Assembly: GCF_010727475.1 (NCBI RefSeq)
Contig: NZ_AP022567.1
Location: 4,588,001-4,652,000 of the forward strand
Origin: Mycolicibacterium mageritense
GTDB taxonomy: Bacteria; Actinomycetota; Actinomycetes; Mycobacteriales; Mycobacteriaceae
DNA: 64,000 bases
Reading direction: 5' to 3'
The notes under the pieces are model-generated. The model was given only the letters and a program-made list of their open reading frames with translations, was not told the origin of the DNA and searched no databases. Shown here piece by piece: positions 8,735 through 18,740 of this stretch. The translations under genes were made by a program, and so were the position numbers. Position 1 is the stretch's first letter. Every line of letters begins with the position of its first letter.

Positions 8735-9517
8735 ATGACAGACGAGGGCGACGCCGCTGCACCGCAGGAGCAGGAGCCTGATCAGGCCGACGACGTCGCG
8801 GAGCCTCAGGACACCGCGGTCGTCGAGGACGCCGACGGCGGGGAAGCCGACGGCGAAGACGCCGATCCGGTGCTGATCGCCGCGACCGGTCTTGGTGTCG
8901 ACGGCGAGCACGGGCCGCTGTTCTCTGATGTCGATCTCGAGCTCACGTCGGGCTTCCACGCCATTCAGATGCCCGGCGGGTGGGGCCAGACCGCGTTGTT
9001 GTTGACCCTGGCGGGCCGGCTCAAGCCCAGTCACGGCACCGTCACGGTGTGCGGTGACTCGCATCCGCGGGCCATCCGCAGGCACTGTTCGATCGCGGCC
9101 TTCGATGACATCGACGAGCTGGAGGAGACGGTCTCGGTGCAGACCGTGGTGGCCGAGCAGCGCCGCTGGCTTTCGCCGTGGTACGCACAGGTGCCGATAG
9201 AAGCCGGTGAGGCCGAACTGGCGCGCGTCTTCGGTGACATGACGCCGCCGTCGCCGCACACGTTCATCAGTGAGCTGTCGGACCTTGAGCTGTTCCTGCT
9301 GCGGATCACGTTGGCGCTGTTCTCGAATCGGCCGATCCTGGTGGTCGGCGACCTCGAACAGGTGCGGGACAACGCGCGGCGCGCCATCGCCGTCGAGCGG
9401 TTGGGCGCCATCGCGACGCAACGGACGGTGATCGTCGGCGTGACCAACCCGCTCGGCATCGATGCCCCCGACCACGATCTGCACGATCACCGCATCCTGA
9501 CCGGAAGGGACGAATGA
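8735..9517 (+). CDS. Degenerate ABC-transporter-like ATP-binding protein
   Basis: The 260-aa protein has an acidic tail at residues 1-46 and then an ABC ATPase fold. The Walker A position reads PGGWGQTALLLTLAGRLKP (about 80-98): the essential lysine of GxxGxGK(S/T) is glutamine. The signature region reads ISELSDLELFLLRITLAL instead of LSGGQ, and the Walker B segment is ILVVGDLE (about 201-208). It is therefore probably a weak or non-hydrolysing ATPase. The ATG at 8735 follows an AAAGGG ribosome site; the frame is open further upstream but would cross the operators. The stop overlaps the ATG of the YhgE/Pip gene (ATGA), so the two products are likely partners. Confidence 0.8.
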   Translation: MTDEGDAAAPQEQEPDQADDVAEPQDTAVVEDADGGEADGEDADPVLIAATGLGVDGEHGPLFSDVDLELTSGFHAIQMPGGWGQTALLLTLAGRLKPSHGTVTVCGDSHPRAIRRHCSIAAFDDIDELEETVSVQTVVAEQRRWLSPWYAQVPIEAGEAELARVFGDMTPPSPHTFISELSDLELFLLRITLALFSNRPILVVGDLEQVRDNARRAIAVERLGAIATQRTVIVGVTNPLGIDAPDHDLHDHRILTGRDE

Positions 9518-11478
9518 TGCTGGCTGGACTGGCGTTCGGCTCGGAGCTCAAGCGCTTCGGCCGCAGCCGGATGACGCGCGCGGCGGTCGTGGTGCTCATG
9601 CTGCTGCCGCTCGTGTACGGCGCGCTCTATCTGTGGGCGTACTGGGATCCGTTCGGCCACGTCAACAAAATGCCCGTGGCGCTGGTGAATTCCGATCGCG
9701 GCGCAGAGGTGTCCGGACAGCACCTCAACGCGGGCGACGAGATCGCCAAGAGTTTGACCGCCGACGCGAGCCTGGACTGGCACGTGGTGGATTCCGTCGA
9801 GGAGGCGCGCCAAGGCGTCGACCACGGCAGGTACTACTTCATGGTCGAGTTGCCACCCGACTTCAGCGAGGCCATCGCATCGCCCGTGACGGGAGAGCCC
9901 AAGCAGGCCAACCTCATTGCCGTCTACAACGACGCCAACAACTACATTTCGACGAGCATCGGCCGGACCGCGATGGACCAGGTGCTCAATGCGGTGTCGA
10001 GCCGCATCTCGGGACAGGCCGTCAATCAGGTGCTGTCGGTCGTCGTCCAGAGCGGATCGGGCATCAAGCAGGCCGCCGACGGAGCACACCAACTCGCCGA
10101 CGGTGCGGTCAAGGTCGACGACGGTGCCGGCCAGCTCTCGACGGGGCTGCACAGCGCACGGACCGGTTCGGCTCAGGTCGCGGCAGGCGCCAAGCAGCTC
10201 TCCGACGGCATCACCAAAGCCACCGATCCGTTGGTCACCGTCACCAAGGCGCTGTCGCAGATCGGCGGCAACACCGAGCAGTTGCAGCAGGGCGTCGACG
10301 CGTTGCGTCAGGCCAACGAGCAGATCGGCGGCATCGCCACGGCTCAGGACGATGCGGCCAATTCGCTGACGGCCGTGATCGATCAGCTGTCGGCCAGCCC
10401 GGATCCGGTGGCCAACAACGCCGCCGGAACGCTGCGCGGGATCCAGGATCAATTGCGCGGCCACGAGTTCACCCCGCAGATCCGGCAGAACCTCACCAAT
10501 GCCGAGAATGCGGCAGTTTCGATGACCGAGTCGCTCCGCGGCCCAGGCAGCCCGCTGAACACGGCACTGAACCAGGTCGGCGCAAGCGGACAGAACCTCA
10601 ACAACAAGCTGACCGAGCTCCGCGGCGGCGCGCAGAAACTGGCGTCTGGCAGCGCCGAATTGTCCAGCGGTATCGTCAAACTCGACGACGGCGCCACCGA
10701 GCTGAAATCGGGAACCGCGCAGCTGCGGTCGGGCTCGGCCGAACTGGCGACCAAGCTGACCGAAGGCGCCCAGCAGGTGCCGGACTGGACCACACAGCAG
10801 AAAGACGCGATCGCCGACACTATCGGTGGTCCGGTCAACCTGGAAACGGCGCACGAGAATGCCGCGCCCAACTTCGGCACCGGCATGGCGCCGTTCTTCA
10901 TCACGCTGGCGTTGTTCTTCGGCGCCCTCGTGCTGTGGATGGTGTTGCGGCCGCTGCAGAGTCGCGCCATCGCCGCGGAGGTGCTGGCGATCCGTGTGGT
11001 GCTCGCCAGCTACCTGCCCGCGGTGATGATCGGCGTGTTCCAGGCGATCATCCTGTACTGCGTGGTGCGCTTCGCGCTCGGCATGCACGCCGCGCATCCG
11101 CTCGCGATGCTCGGTTTCATGGTGTTGATCTCGTGCGCCTTCATCGCCGCGACACAGGCCATCAACGCGCTGGTGGGCCCCGCGGTGGGCCGGGTGCTCA
11201 TCATGGCGCTGCTCATGCTGCAGCTGGTCAGCGCGGGCGGTATGTATCCCGTGGAGACCACCTCGAAGCCGTTCCAGGTATTCCACAGCTATGACCCGAT
11301 GACCTACGGCGTCAACGGATTGAGACAGCTCATCCTGGGCGGCATCGACTACCGGCTGTGGCAGGCGATCATCGTGCTGGTGTTGATCTGGGCCGGCGCG
11401 CTGACCATCTCGTGCCTGTCCGCGCGGCGTAACCGGCTCTGGAACATCACCAGGCTGATCCCGGCGATCAAGATGTGA
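9514..11478 (+). CDS. YhgE/Pip family membrane protein (ABC-2-like)
   Basis: The 654-aa protein has one N-terminal membrane helix at about residues 22-45 (VVVLMLLPLVYGALYLWAY). A long extracytoplasmic domain follows, rich in repeated LadGa/qLssG heptads (about residues 190-430), as in YhgE/Pip 'phage infection protein' homologues. The C-terminus has about five membrane helices (about 450-640) of the ABC-2 permease type. The start overlaps the preceding degenerate ABC ATPase, so both are probably one complex, perhaps exporting a lipid or peptide. The substrate is unknown. It is likely repressed by the divergent TetR through the paired operators. Confidence 0.85.
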   Translation: MMLAGLAFGSELKRFGRSRMTRAAVVVLMLLPLVYGALYLWAYWDPFGHVNKMPVALVNSDRGAEVSGQHLNAGDEIAKSLTADASLDWHVVDSVEEARQGVDHGRYYFMVELPPDFSEAIASPVTGEPKQANLIAVYNDANNYISTSIGRTAMDQVLNAVSSRISGQAVNQVLSVVVQSGSGIKQAADGAHQLADGAVKVDDGAGQLSTGLHSARTGSAQVAAGAKQLSDGITKATDPLVTVTKALSQIGGNTEQLQQGVDALRQANEQIGGIATAQDDAANSLTAVIDQLSASPDPVANNAAGTLRGIQDQLRGHEFTPQIRQNLTNAENAAVSMTESLRGPGSPLNTALNQVGASGQNLNNKLTELRGGAQKLASGSAELSSGIVKLDDGATELKSGTAQLRSGSAELATKLTEGAQQVPDWTTQQKDAIADTIGGPVNLETAHENAAPNFGTGMAPFFITLALFFGALVLWMVLRPLQSRAIAAEVLAIRVVLASYLPAVMIGVFQAIILYCVVRFALGMHAAHPLAMLGFMVLISCAFIAATQAINALVGPAVGRVLIMALLMLQLVSAGGMYPVETTSKPFQVFHSYDPMTYGVNGLRQLILGGIDYRLWQAIIVLVLIWAGALTISCLSARRNRLWNITRLIPAIKM

Positions 11479-11479
11479 T

Positions 11480-12376
11480 TCAGACCGCCTGAAGCAGTGC
11501 GGCATCCGCGAGCGGTCGGCTGCGCCGGCCGTGGATGTCGACGGGGACGTCGCCGGCCAGCGTGACACGGTGCATGACGCGGCGCTGGTTGTCGTAGTCG
11601 TCGACCGCGCGGTGCTGGGTGGCCCGGTTGTCCCAGATCGCGACGTCACCGGGTGCCCAGTTCCACCGGACGGTGTTCTCCGGCACGGTGATTCGCCGCT
11701 GGAGCAGTTCGAACAACACGTGCGACTCGTGGCTGTCCAGGCCGAGGAAGCCGCGCGCGAAGTCACCGGCCAGCAGGGTGCGCTCGCCGGTCTCGGGATG
11801 CACCCGCACCACCGGGTGTTCGGTGCGGAAATCAGGTTTCTCGAAGGCCGCGCGCAGCTGTTGCTGTTCGTCGCTCAGGGTGACGGTGAGCGCAGCGGCA
11901 TAGTCGAACCGATTGCTGTGCACGGCCCACAGGTTCTCGGTGAGGCGCTTGAGCGGTTCGGGCAGCGCGTCGTAGGCCGCGGCGGTCGAGGCCCACAGCG
12001 TCGAACCGCCGTATTCGGGCAGCGTCACGGCGCGCAGGATCGAGATGGCGGGGTAGTCGGGCACGAACGTGACATCGGTGTGCCAGCGGGTGGCCTTGGC
12101 GTACTCGGAGTCGATCGGTGTGATGAGCGGTGCGCTGTCCTGTTTGAGGGCGTGGTGCCCGATCGGAGTGCCGAGGAGCCGGGCGAACGCGTGCTGCTGC
12201 TCGTCGGTGAGGTGGTGTTGGTCGCGGAAGAAGATCGCTCTGTGGCGCAGCAGGGCGCTGCGGATCTCGGCGACGGTGCGCTCGTCGAGGTCGCCTCCGA
12301 GGTGGACGCCGTCGACGCGGGCACCGATGCGGCTGCCCAACTTGGTCACGGTCAGGGATGAGGTGGAAGCGGTCAT
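11480..12376 (-). CDS. Alpha-ketoglutarate-dependent sulfate ester dioxygenase (Rv3406-like)
   Basis: The 298-aa protein is of the TauD/TfdA family. It has the iron facial triad HxD in WHTDVTF (about residues 98-101) and the distal histidine in NRATQHRAVDDY (about 255), followed by the 2-oxoglutarate-binding arginine in RRVMHRVTL. The neighbouring TetR and the synteny match Rv3406/Rv3405c; Rv3406 cleaves alkyl sulfate esters to release sulfate for sulfur nutrition. A ribosome site GAAAAGGA precedes the ATG at 12376. It is divergent from the TetR gene, with a palindromic operator in the 72-base gap. Substrate assignment is by family and synteny. Confidence 0.9.
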   Translation of the reverse strand: MTASTSSLTVTKLGSRIGARVDGVHLGGDLDERTVAEIRSALLRHRAIFFRDQHHLTDEQQHAFARLLGTPIGHHALKQDSAPLITPIDSEYAKATRWHTDVTFVPDYPAISILRAVTLPEYGGSTLWASTAAAYDALPEPLKRLTENLWAVHSNRFDYAAALTVTLSDEQQQLRAAFEKPDFRTEHPVVRVHPETGERTLLAGDFARGFLGLDSHESHVLFELLQRRITVPENTVRWNWAPGDVAIWDNRATQHRAVDDYDNQRRVMHRVTLAGDVPVDIHGRRSRPLADAALLQAV

Positions 12377-12404
12377 CGGATGTCCTTTTCACTGTTCGGA
12401 CGTG

Positions 12405-12424
12405 GTGTAGTCAAGTGACTACAC
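12405..12424. promoter_or_regulatory. TetR operator, proximal to the dioxygenase gene
   Basis: GTGTAGTCAAGTGACTACAC is a perfect inverted repeat with 9-base arms and a 2-base centre. It lies between the divergent dioxygenase and TetR genes and has a near-copy 34 bp to the right. The dioxygenase -10 is probably TACACT (12443-12438, minus strand). Confidence 0.8.
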
Positions 12425-12436
12425 GCTGACGTCCGC

Positions 12437-12458
12437 TAGTGTAGCCACATGACTACAC
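12437..12458 (+). promoter_or_regulatory. Leaderless tetR promoter and second operator
   Basis: TAGTGT (12437-12442) is a TANNNT -10 ending 6 bases before ATG 12449. The inverted repeat GTGTAGCCACATGACTACAC (12439-12458) has one mismatch in its 9-base arms. It covers both the -10 and the start codon, so autorepression is expected. Confidence 0.75.
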
Positions 12459-13003
12459 CGACGCCACCGGCGAACCCGGTCGGTCGTGAAGAAGTGGTCG
12501 CCGCGACGCTCGCTGCCGCGGCGGAACTGTTCGCCGAGCGCGGGCCGGCCGCCACGTCCATCCGCGACATCGCGACTCGGTCCAACGTCAACCACGGTCT
12601 GGTCTACCGGCACTTCGGCACCAAGGAGCGGTTGGTCGGCGCGGTGCTCGAACATCTCGGGTCCACGCTGACCACGCTGGTCAACGGCGGCGCGCCTGCC
12701 GACGAGATCGAACAGACCATGGACCGGCACATCCGGGTCATGGCCCGGGCGCTGCTCGACGGCTACCCGGTCGGGCAGTTGCAGATGCGATTCCCTGGCG
12801 TCACCCTGCTCCTCGAGCAGGTCTTGCCGCGCTCCGCTGACGAGCGTTCCGCGCGCCTGGCCGTCGCCAACGCCGTTGCGCTGCAAATGGGTTGGCGCCT
12901 GTTCGAGCCGTTCCTGCGATCCGCGGCAGGTCTGGAGGGCGTAAGCGACGCCGAGATCAAGGACAGCGTCGGCGCCGAGATCGCCCGAATGCTCGAACCC
13001 TGA
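12449..13003 (+). CDS. TetR regulator of the sulfate-ester dioxygenase (Rv3405c-like)
   Basis: The 184-aa protein has an N-terminal TetR HTH (VVAATLAAAAELFAERGPAATSIRDIATRSNVNHGLVYRHFGTKERL, about residues 14-60) and a helical effector domain. It is divergent from the Rv3406-like dioxygenase, the arrangement seen in M. tuberculosis where Rv3405c represses Rv3406. Two GTGTAGnCA-nn-TGACTACAC sites flank the start codon, one of them over its own -10, which supports repression of both directions. The ATG at 12449 fits a leaderless start. The effector is unknown. Confidence 0.88.
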   Translation: MTTPTPPANPVGREEVVAATLAAAAELFAERGPAATSIRDIATRSNVNHGLVYRHFGTKERLVGAVLEHLGSTLTTLVNGGAPADEIEQTMDRHIRVMARALLDGYPVGQLQMRFPGVTLLLEQVLPRSADERSARLAVANAVALQMGWRLFEPFLRSAAGLEGVSDAEIKDSVGAEIARMLEP

Positions 13004-13006
13004 CGG

Positions 13007-15364
13007 TCAGCCCGGCCTGCGACGCACCGGTTCGCGACCGGGCGGCTGCGGAGGCGGCGGCAGCAGCGGCTGACGCGGCTGCACCGCGACAGTGGTCGGC
13101 TTGCGGGTGTTGAGCACCAGGTCTTTGCCGGCGTGCCGGATGGTCAATGACCCGTCGGGCCCGTCCCGCAACGTGTAGGTCACCTCGGCGTGCTCGGCCT
13201 GGATGGTCAGCCGGAAATCCTTCCACCGCAAGCGGAACCGCAGGCACGCGATGCCGTCGGGCAGGTGCGGATCCAGCGACAGGACGCCTTCGTCGTCACG
13301 CAGCCCGCCGAAGCCGGCGACCAACGCAATCCAGGCCCCGGCGAGCGACGCCATGTGCAGCCCGTCGCGGGTGTTGCGGTGCAGGTCGCGAAGATCGATC
13401 AGCGCGGCTTCGTACGCGTAATCGTGGGCCAGCTCCAGATGCCCCACCTCGGCGCACATGACCGCCTGCGTACACGCCGACAGCGACGAATCGCGCGTGG
13501 TGCGCCGCTCGTAGTAGTCGACGTTGCGCGCCTTCTGTTCCGGGGTGAAGGCATGGCTCTGCCACTGCATCGCCAGCACCAGGTCGGCCTGCTTGAGCAC
13601 CTGGGCCGGGTAGAGCCGCACATACGGTTCGTTCAGCAGCAGCGGATAGACGGTGTTGGACGTGAAATCCCATTCGGCCAGCGTGGTGAAGCCGTCACAC
13701 TGCGGGTGCACCCCGAGCTCTTCGTCGTAGGGGATGTGCGCGGCGCCGGCCGCGTCGCGCCACGCCGCGGTCTCCTCGTTGGTCACCCCGAGCGCATAGG
13801 ACGCCTCGGGATGGCGCAGACACGCGTCGGCGGCCACCCGAAGATTGTGTGCCGCCATCAGATTCGTGAACACGTTGTCCCGGACCACCGCGGTGTACTC
13901 GTCGGGACCGGTCACACCGTCCAGATGCCAGACGCCGTGGCGGTCATGATGACCGAGCGACATCCACAGGCGCGCGGTGTCGACGAGCACCGTGAGCCCG
14001 CACTCGCTTTCCAGCGAATCATCCCCGGTGACAATGCGATAGCGCTCGAACGCCGTCGCGATGTCGGCGTTGATGTGCCACGCCGCGGTGCCCGCGGGCC
14101 AGTACGCCGAACATTCCTCGCCGCGGATGGTGCGCCACGGGAAGCTCGCACCTTTCAAGTCGAGCAGCGCCGCGCGGTCGCGCGCGAGGTCAAGGGTCGA
14201 CGCACGCCACCGCAACGCGTCGGCCGCGGCCTGCGGTTTGGTGTACGTCAGCACCGGCAGCACGAAACCTTCGGTGTCCCAGAACGCGTGACCGTCATAG
14301 CCGGTACCGGTCAGGCCCTTGCCCGCGATGGCGCGTCGCTCGGCCCGCGCGCTGGCCTGCAGGACGTGGAACAACCCGAACCGCACGGCCTGCTGGCAGT
14401 CCGGGTCTCCCTCGACCTCGACGTCGGCGCAGTCCCAGAACTCGTCGAGATAGGCGCGCTGGGAATCGAGCAGACCCTGCCAGCCGCTGTACCGGGCCCC
14501 GGTGATCGCGCCGGCAGCCTGATCACGCAGAGCCGGACGGGATCTCAGGCTCGACCAGCCGTAGCCGAGGTACTTCACGATGCGCAGCTTCTGCCCCGGA
14601 CGCAGCCCACAGATCACCGTGGTGCGGGCCAGATCCTCGCGCGCGTCGGTGCTGACCTCGACCCGGCCGGGCACCTCGACGTCATGGTCCATCGCGGCCG
14701 CCACCATCAGGCCGCTCCCACGGGTGCGGTGTACCAGCAGCGCGCCCCGGTCGGTGTTCTCGTGGTGGACCGCTTGCAGCGGGTGCTTCAGCACCGCCGA
14801 CACCCGTGGATCATCCGACGTCTCGGGCTGGTCCTCGTTGGTCACCAGCTCGGATTGCACTGTGACACGCACGAATTCGTCGAGTGCCTCGACGATGTAC
14901 TCGATCGCGGCGACGCCGCGCTGCGCGAGCGACACCAGCCGCGTCGACGTGATGCGCACCTGCTTGCCCGCTGGCGAGCGCCACTGGGCGTTGCGGACGA
15001 GCGTGCCCGCCCGCAGGTCGAGGGTGCGCTCATGGTCGATCAATTCGCCGTAGCGCACGTCGAACGGTTCGTCGTCCACCAGCAGGCGCAGGATCTTGCC
15101 GTTGGTCACGTCGACCACCGTCTGGCCCGCCTCGGGATAACCGAAACCGGCTTCGGCGTACGGCAGCGGACGCACCTCGAAGAACCCCGCCAGATACGTG
15201 CCGGGCAGGCCGTGCGGCTCGCCCTCCTCGAGGTTTCCGCGTAGGCCGATGTGCCCGTTGGACAACGCGAACAGCGATTCGGATTGCGCCAGCAGGTTGA
15301 GATCCAGGCGGGTTTCGCGGACCTGCCAGGGCTCCACCGGGTAGGCCTCGTGGGTGATCATCAT
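13007..15364 (-). CDS. Glycoside hydrolase family 65 disaccharide phosphorylase-like protein (Rv3401-like)
   Basis: The 785-aa protein has the GH65 layout: N-terminal beta-sandwich (LALSNGHIGLRGNLEEGEPH at about 25-45), an (alpha/alpha)6 barrel with the general-acid glutamate in DGVTGPDEYTAVVRDNVFTN, the KQADLVLAMQ block, and a small C-terminal domain. It also shows GH65 phosphorylase sequences (FWDTEGFVLPVL, PWRTIRGEECSAYWPAGTAAWHINADI). The family phosphorolyses trehalose, maltose, kojibiose or nigerose to glucose and beta-glucose-1-phosphate. It is coupled to the upstream HAD gene by an ATGATG/TGA overlap, which fits beta-glucose-1-phosphate being handed to a beta-phosphoglucomutase. Starts at 15364 or 15361 are both possible. 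The exact disaccharide cannot be read from the sequence. Confidence 0.88.
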   Translation of the reverse strand: MMITHEAYPVEPWQVRETRLDLNLLAQSESLFALSNGHIGLRGNLEEGEPHGLPGTYLAGFFEVRPLPYAEAGFGYPEAGQTVVDVTNGKILRLLVDDEPFDVRYGELIDHERTLDLRAGTLVRNAQWRSPAGKQVRITSTRLVSLAQRGVAAIEYIVEALDEFVRVTVQSELVTNEDQPETSDDPRVSAVLKHPLQAVHHENTDRGALLVHRTRGSGLMVAAAMDHDVEVPGRVEVSTDAREDLARTTVICGLRPGQKLRIVKYLGYGWSSLRSRPALRDQAAGAITGARYSGWQGLLDSQRAYLDEFWDCADVEVEGDPDCQQAVRFGLFHVLQASARAERRAIAGKGLTGTGYDGHAFWDTEGFVLPVLTYTKPQAAADALRWRASTLDLARDRAALLDLKGASFPWRTIRGEECSAYWPAGTAAWHINADIATAFERYRIVTGDDSLESECGLTVLVDTARLWMSLGHHDRHGVWHLDGVTGPDEYTAVVRDNVFTNLMAAHNLRVAADACLRHPEASYALGVTNEETAAWRDAAGAAHIPYDEELGVHPQCDGFTTLAEWDFTSNTVYPLLLNEPYVRLYPAQVLKQADLVLAMQWQSHAFTPEQKARNVDYYERRTTRDSSLSACTQAVMCAEVGHLELAHDYAYEAALIDLRDLHRNTRDGLHMASLAGAWIALVAGFGGLRDDEGVLSLDPHLPDGIACLRFRLRWKDFRLTIQAEHAEVTYTLRDGPDGSLTIRHAGKDLVLNTRKPTTVAVQPRQPLLPPPPQPPGREPVRRRPG

Positions 15365-16188
15365 GATTGCGGCAGCAATTCGGCCAGGTCGGTGACGACG
15401 ACGTCGGCGCCGTCCCGACGCAACTGCTCGGTCTGCCCGACGCGGTCGACCCCGACCACCACGCCGAAGTTCCCGGCATGGCCCGCGGCGACCCCGGACA
15501 GTGCGTCCTCGAAGACCGCGGCGTGAGCAGGTTCGACGCCGAGCAGTTCGGCGGCGCGCAGAAAGCTGTCGGGTGCGGGCTTGCCGGGAAGGTGCTCGTC
15601 GCGCATGGTCACACCGTCGACGCGGCATTCGACGAGCGGCGCCAGGCCGGTCACCTCCAGCACTTCACGGGTGTTGGCGCTGGACGACACCACTGCGCGA
15701 CGCAGGCCTGCCGCGGCAGCTGCCTCCAGATATCGTCGCGACCCTTCGAACACGTCGACGCCCTCCTCGGTCAGGGTCTTGTGGAACATGGCGTTCTTGC
15801 GGTTTCCCAGCCCGTGCACGGTTTCGGCGTCGGCCGGGTCGTCCGGTCCGCCCTCGGGCAGCGTTATGCCCCGGCTGGCCAGGAAGGCCCGCACCCCGTC
15901 CTCGCGGCGCTTGCCGTCGACGTACTGCAGGTAGTCGGCTCTGATGTCGAACGGCACGAATGCTTCGCCACCGCCATCTGCCCTGCGCTGCAGGTAGTCG
16001 TCGAACATCGTCTTCCAGGCCTTCTTGTGCACACTGGCCGTGTCGGTGAGCACACCATCGAGGTCGAACAGGCAGGCCGTGATCTGCTCAGGCAGTCCGA
16101 GCACAGCGTCCTCGCTTTCTGCGACGTCTTCTTCATCATGCGGAATCGCCGTTGGTGCGGTCGTCTTAAACACGCCGAATGTCGGCAC
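15361..16188 (-). CDS. HAD-family beta-phosphoglucomutase-like hydrolase (Rv3400-like)
   Basis: The protein is up to 275 aa. HAD motif I is CLFDLDGVLTDTA (about residues 39-51), motif II is AVVSSSAN (Ser), and motif III/IV is GKPAPDSFLRAAELLGV with AAVFEDALSGVAAG. This is the beta-phosphoglucomutase subfamily that interconverts beta-glucose-1-phosphate and glucose-6-phosphate. It overlaps the GH65 gene downstream, making a disaccharide phosphorolysis unit. The start is uncertain: GTG 16188 is used here, but the HAD fold only begins near residue 30, and a GTG at about 16101 (VLGLPEQ) would also give a complete domain. Confidence 0.85.
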   Translation of the reverse strand: MPTFGVFKTTAPTAIPHDEEDVAESEDAVLGLPEQITACLFDLDGVLTDTASVHKKAWKTMFDDYLQRRADGGGEAFVPFDIRADYLQYVDGKRREDGVRAFLASRGITLPEGGPDDPADAETVHGLGNRKNAMFHKTLTEEGVDVFEGSRRYLEAAAAAGLRRAVVSSSANTREVLEVTGLAPLVECRVDGVTMRDEHLPGKPAPDSFLRAAELLGVEPAHAAVFEDALSGVAAGHAGNFGVVVGVDRVGQTEQLRRDGADVVVTDLAELLPQS

Positions 16189-16256
16189 AGAGTCACACCG
16201 TGCACTGGCCAGGGCGTCTGTGCTGTGGCGACGAGGAGATCATCCGGACAGCTCTT

Positions 16257-16262
16257 TAGACT
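16257..16262 (+). promoter_or_regulatory. Leaderless guaA promoter -10
   Basis: TAGACT fits TANNNT and ends 6 bases before the GTG start of guaA at 16269, so the transcript probably starts at the start codon. Confidence 0.6.
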
Positions 16263-16268
16263 AGGCCG

Positions 16269-17825
<1,557 letters not shown>

Positions 17826-17831
17826 CGGCGA

Positions 17832-18740
17832 TCACTCGGCGGGGTTGGTGGCGGCCTTCTCGACGTACTCGGTCAGCATCTGACTGACCACCGATTCGAT
17901 GGTCGACTCGATCGACGCGGCCAGCGTGGCACTGACCGCGGACACGGCCTGGGTGCGGAACCGGATGAGCATCGTGATCAGTTCGGCGACTTCGGTATCG
18001 GCCGGCAGTGATTCGCCGGGCTTGATCCGATCGGACACCTGGTCCACGCCCGCCCGCACCAGGATCGAGCTGATCTGATCGAGCAGCGGTACCACCTGCT
18101 CGTGCACGTCGATCAACTTGCCGACCGGCACGCCGTACTGCCGGATCTCGTTGAACGCCTCGATCAGCTTGGGCCGCACGATGATTGCCTGGTCGCCGTC
18201 GAGCTTGAGCACGCCGTTGCCGACGAGCCTGTCGAATGCCGTGTCGTCGTCGATCAGCCGTTTGGCGTCGGCCAGCGGCATGCGCTCGGGTTTCTCGGTC
18301 GCCCAGTTGCCCGCGATGGCGTCCTCAAGGCCCAGCACATCGGCGATGTCCTTGCCCTGCTCCCACGCTGACAGCATCTCGTGGACGTGCGCGATGTTGT
18401 AACCCCGGTCCAGCATCGAGGTGATCAGCCGCAGCCGGGTCAGGTGGGTGTCGTTGAACAGCGCGATCCGGCCGACGCGTAATGGCGGATGCAGCAGGCC
18501 CCGGTCGCGGTACACCCGGATGTTGCGTGTGGTGGTGTCGGCCAGCCGGGCGAGTTCCTCGATGCGGTATTCGCCGGAAGCGGCCGCGCCGTGCGGCTGG
18601 ACGGCGGCGTCGAACAGCTGGGACACCGCAGTCTCGATGACGTCGCGCGATCCGCGCCGGATCTGCCGGGGGGCCCGGCGCAGGCCGGTGAGGATGGTCG
18701 AGATGGCGCCCGCCGGCGGCCGGGGCTGCTTGGCCGCCAT
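17832..18740 (-). CDS. MerR family transcriptional regulator
   Basis: The 302-aa protein has a MerR winged-helix domain at about residues 55-125 (YRIEELARLADTTTRNIRVY, then RDRGLLHPPLRVGRIALFND). The C-terminal region is long and helical, without a recognisable metal- or drug-binding motif. The ATG at 18740 overlaps the stop of the Baeyer-Villiger-type monooxygenase gene (TGATG) and makes it the last gene of the operon. The longer upstream frame lies inside that gene and was not used. It likely regulates the esterase-SDR-monooxygenase operon in which it sits; that is inferred from position. Confidence 0.85.
   Translation of the reverse strand: MAAKQPRPPAGAISTILTGLRRAPRQIRRGSRDVIETAVSQLFDAAVQPHGAAASGEYRIEELARLADTTTRNIRVYRDRGLLHPPLRVGRIALFNDTHLTRLRLITSMLDRGYNIAHVHEMLSAWEQGKDIADVLGLEDAIAGNWATEKPERMPLADAKRLIDDDTAFDRLVGNGVLKLDGDQAIIVRPKLIEAFNEIRQYGVPVGKLIDVHEQVVPLLDQISSILVRAGVDQVSDRIKPGESLPADTEVAELITMLIRFRTQAVSAVSATLAASIESTIESVVSQMLTEYVEKAATNPAE

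Noticed and set aside
13190..15244. Very long open frame on the plus strand across the GH65 gene
   Set aside because: It is antisense to a recognisable GH65 protein, shows the Arg/Gly/Val-rich composition of a GC-rich shadow frame, and has no domain or ribosome site.
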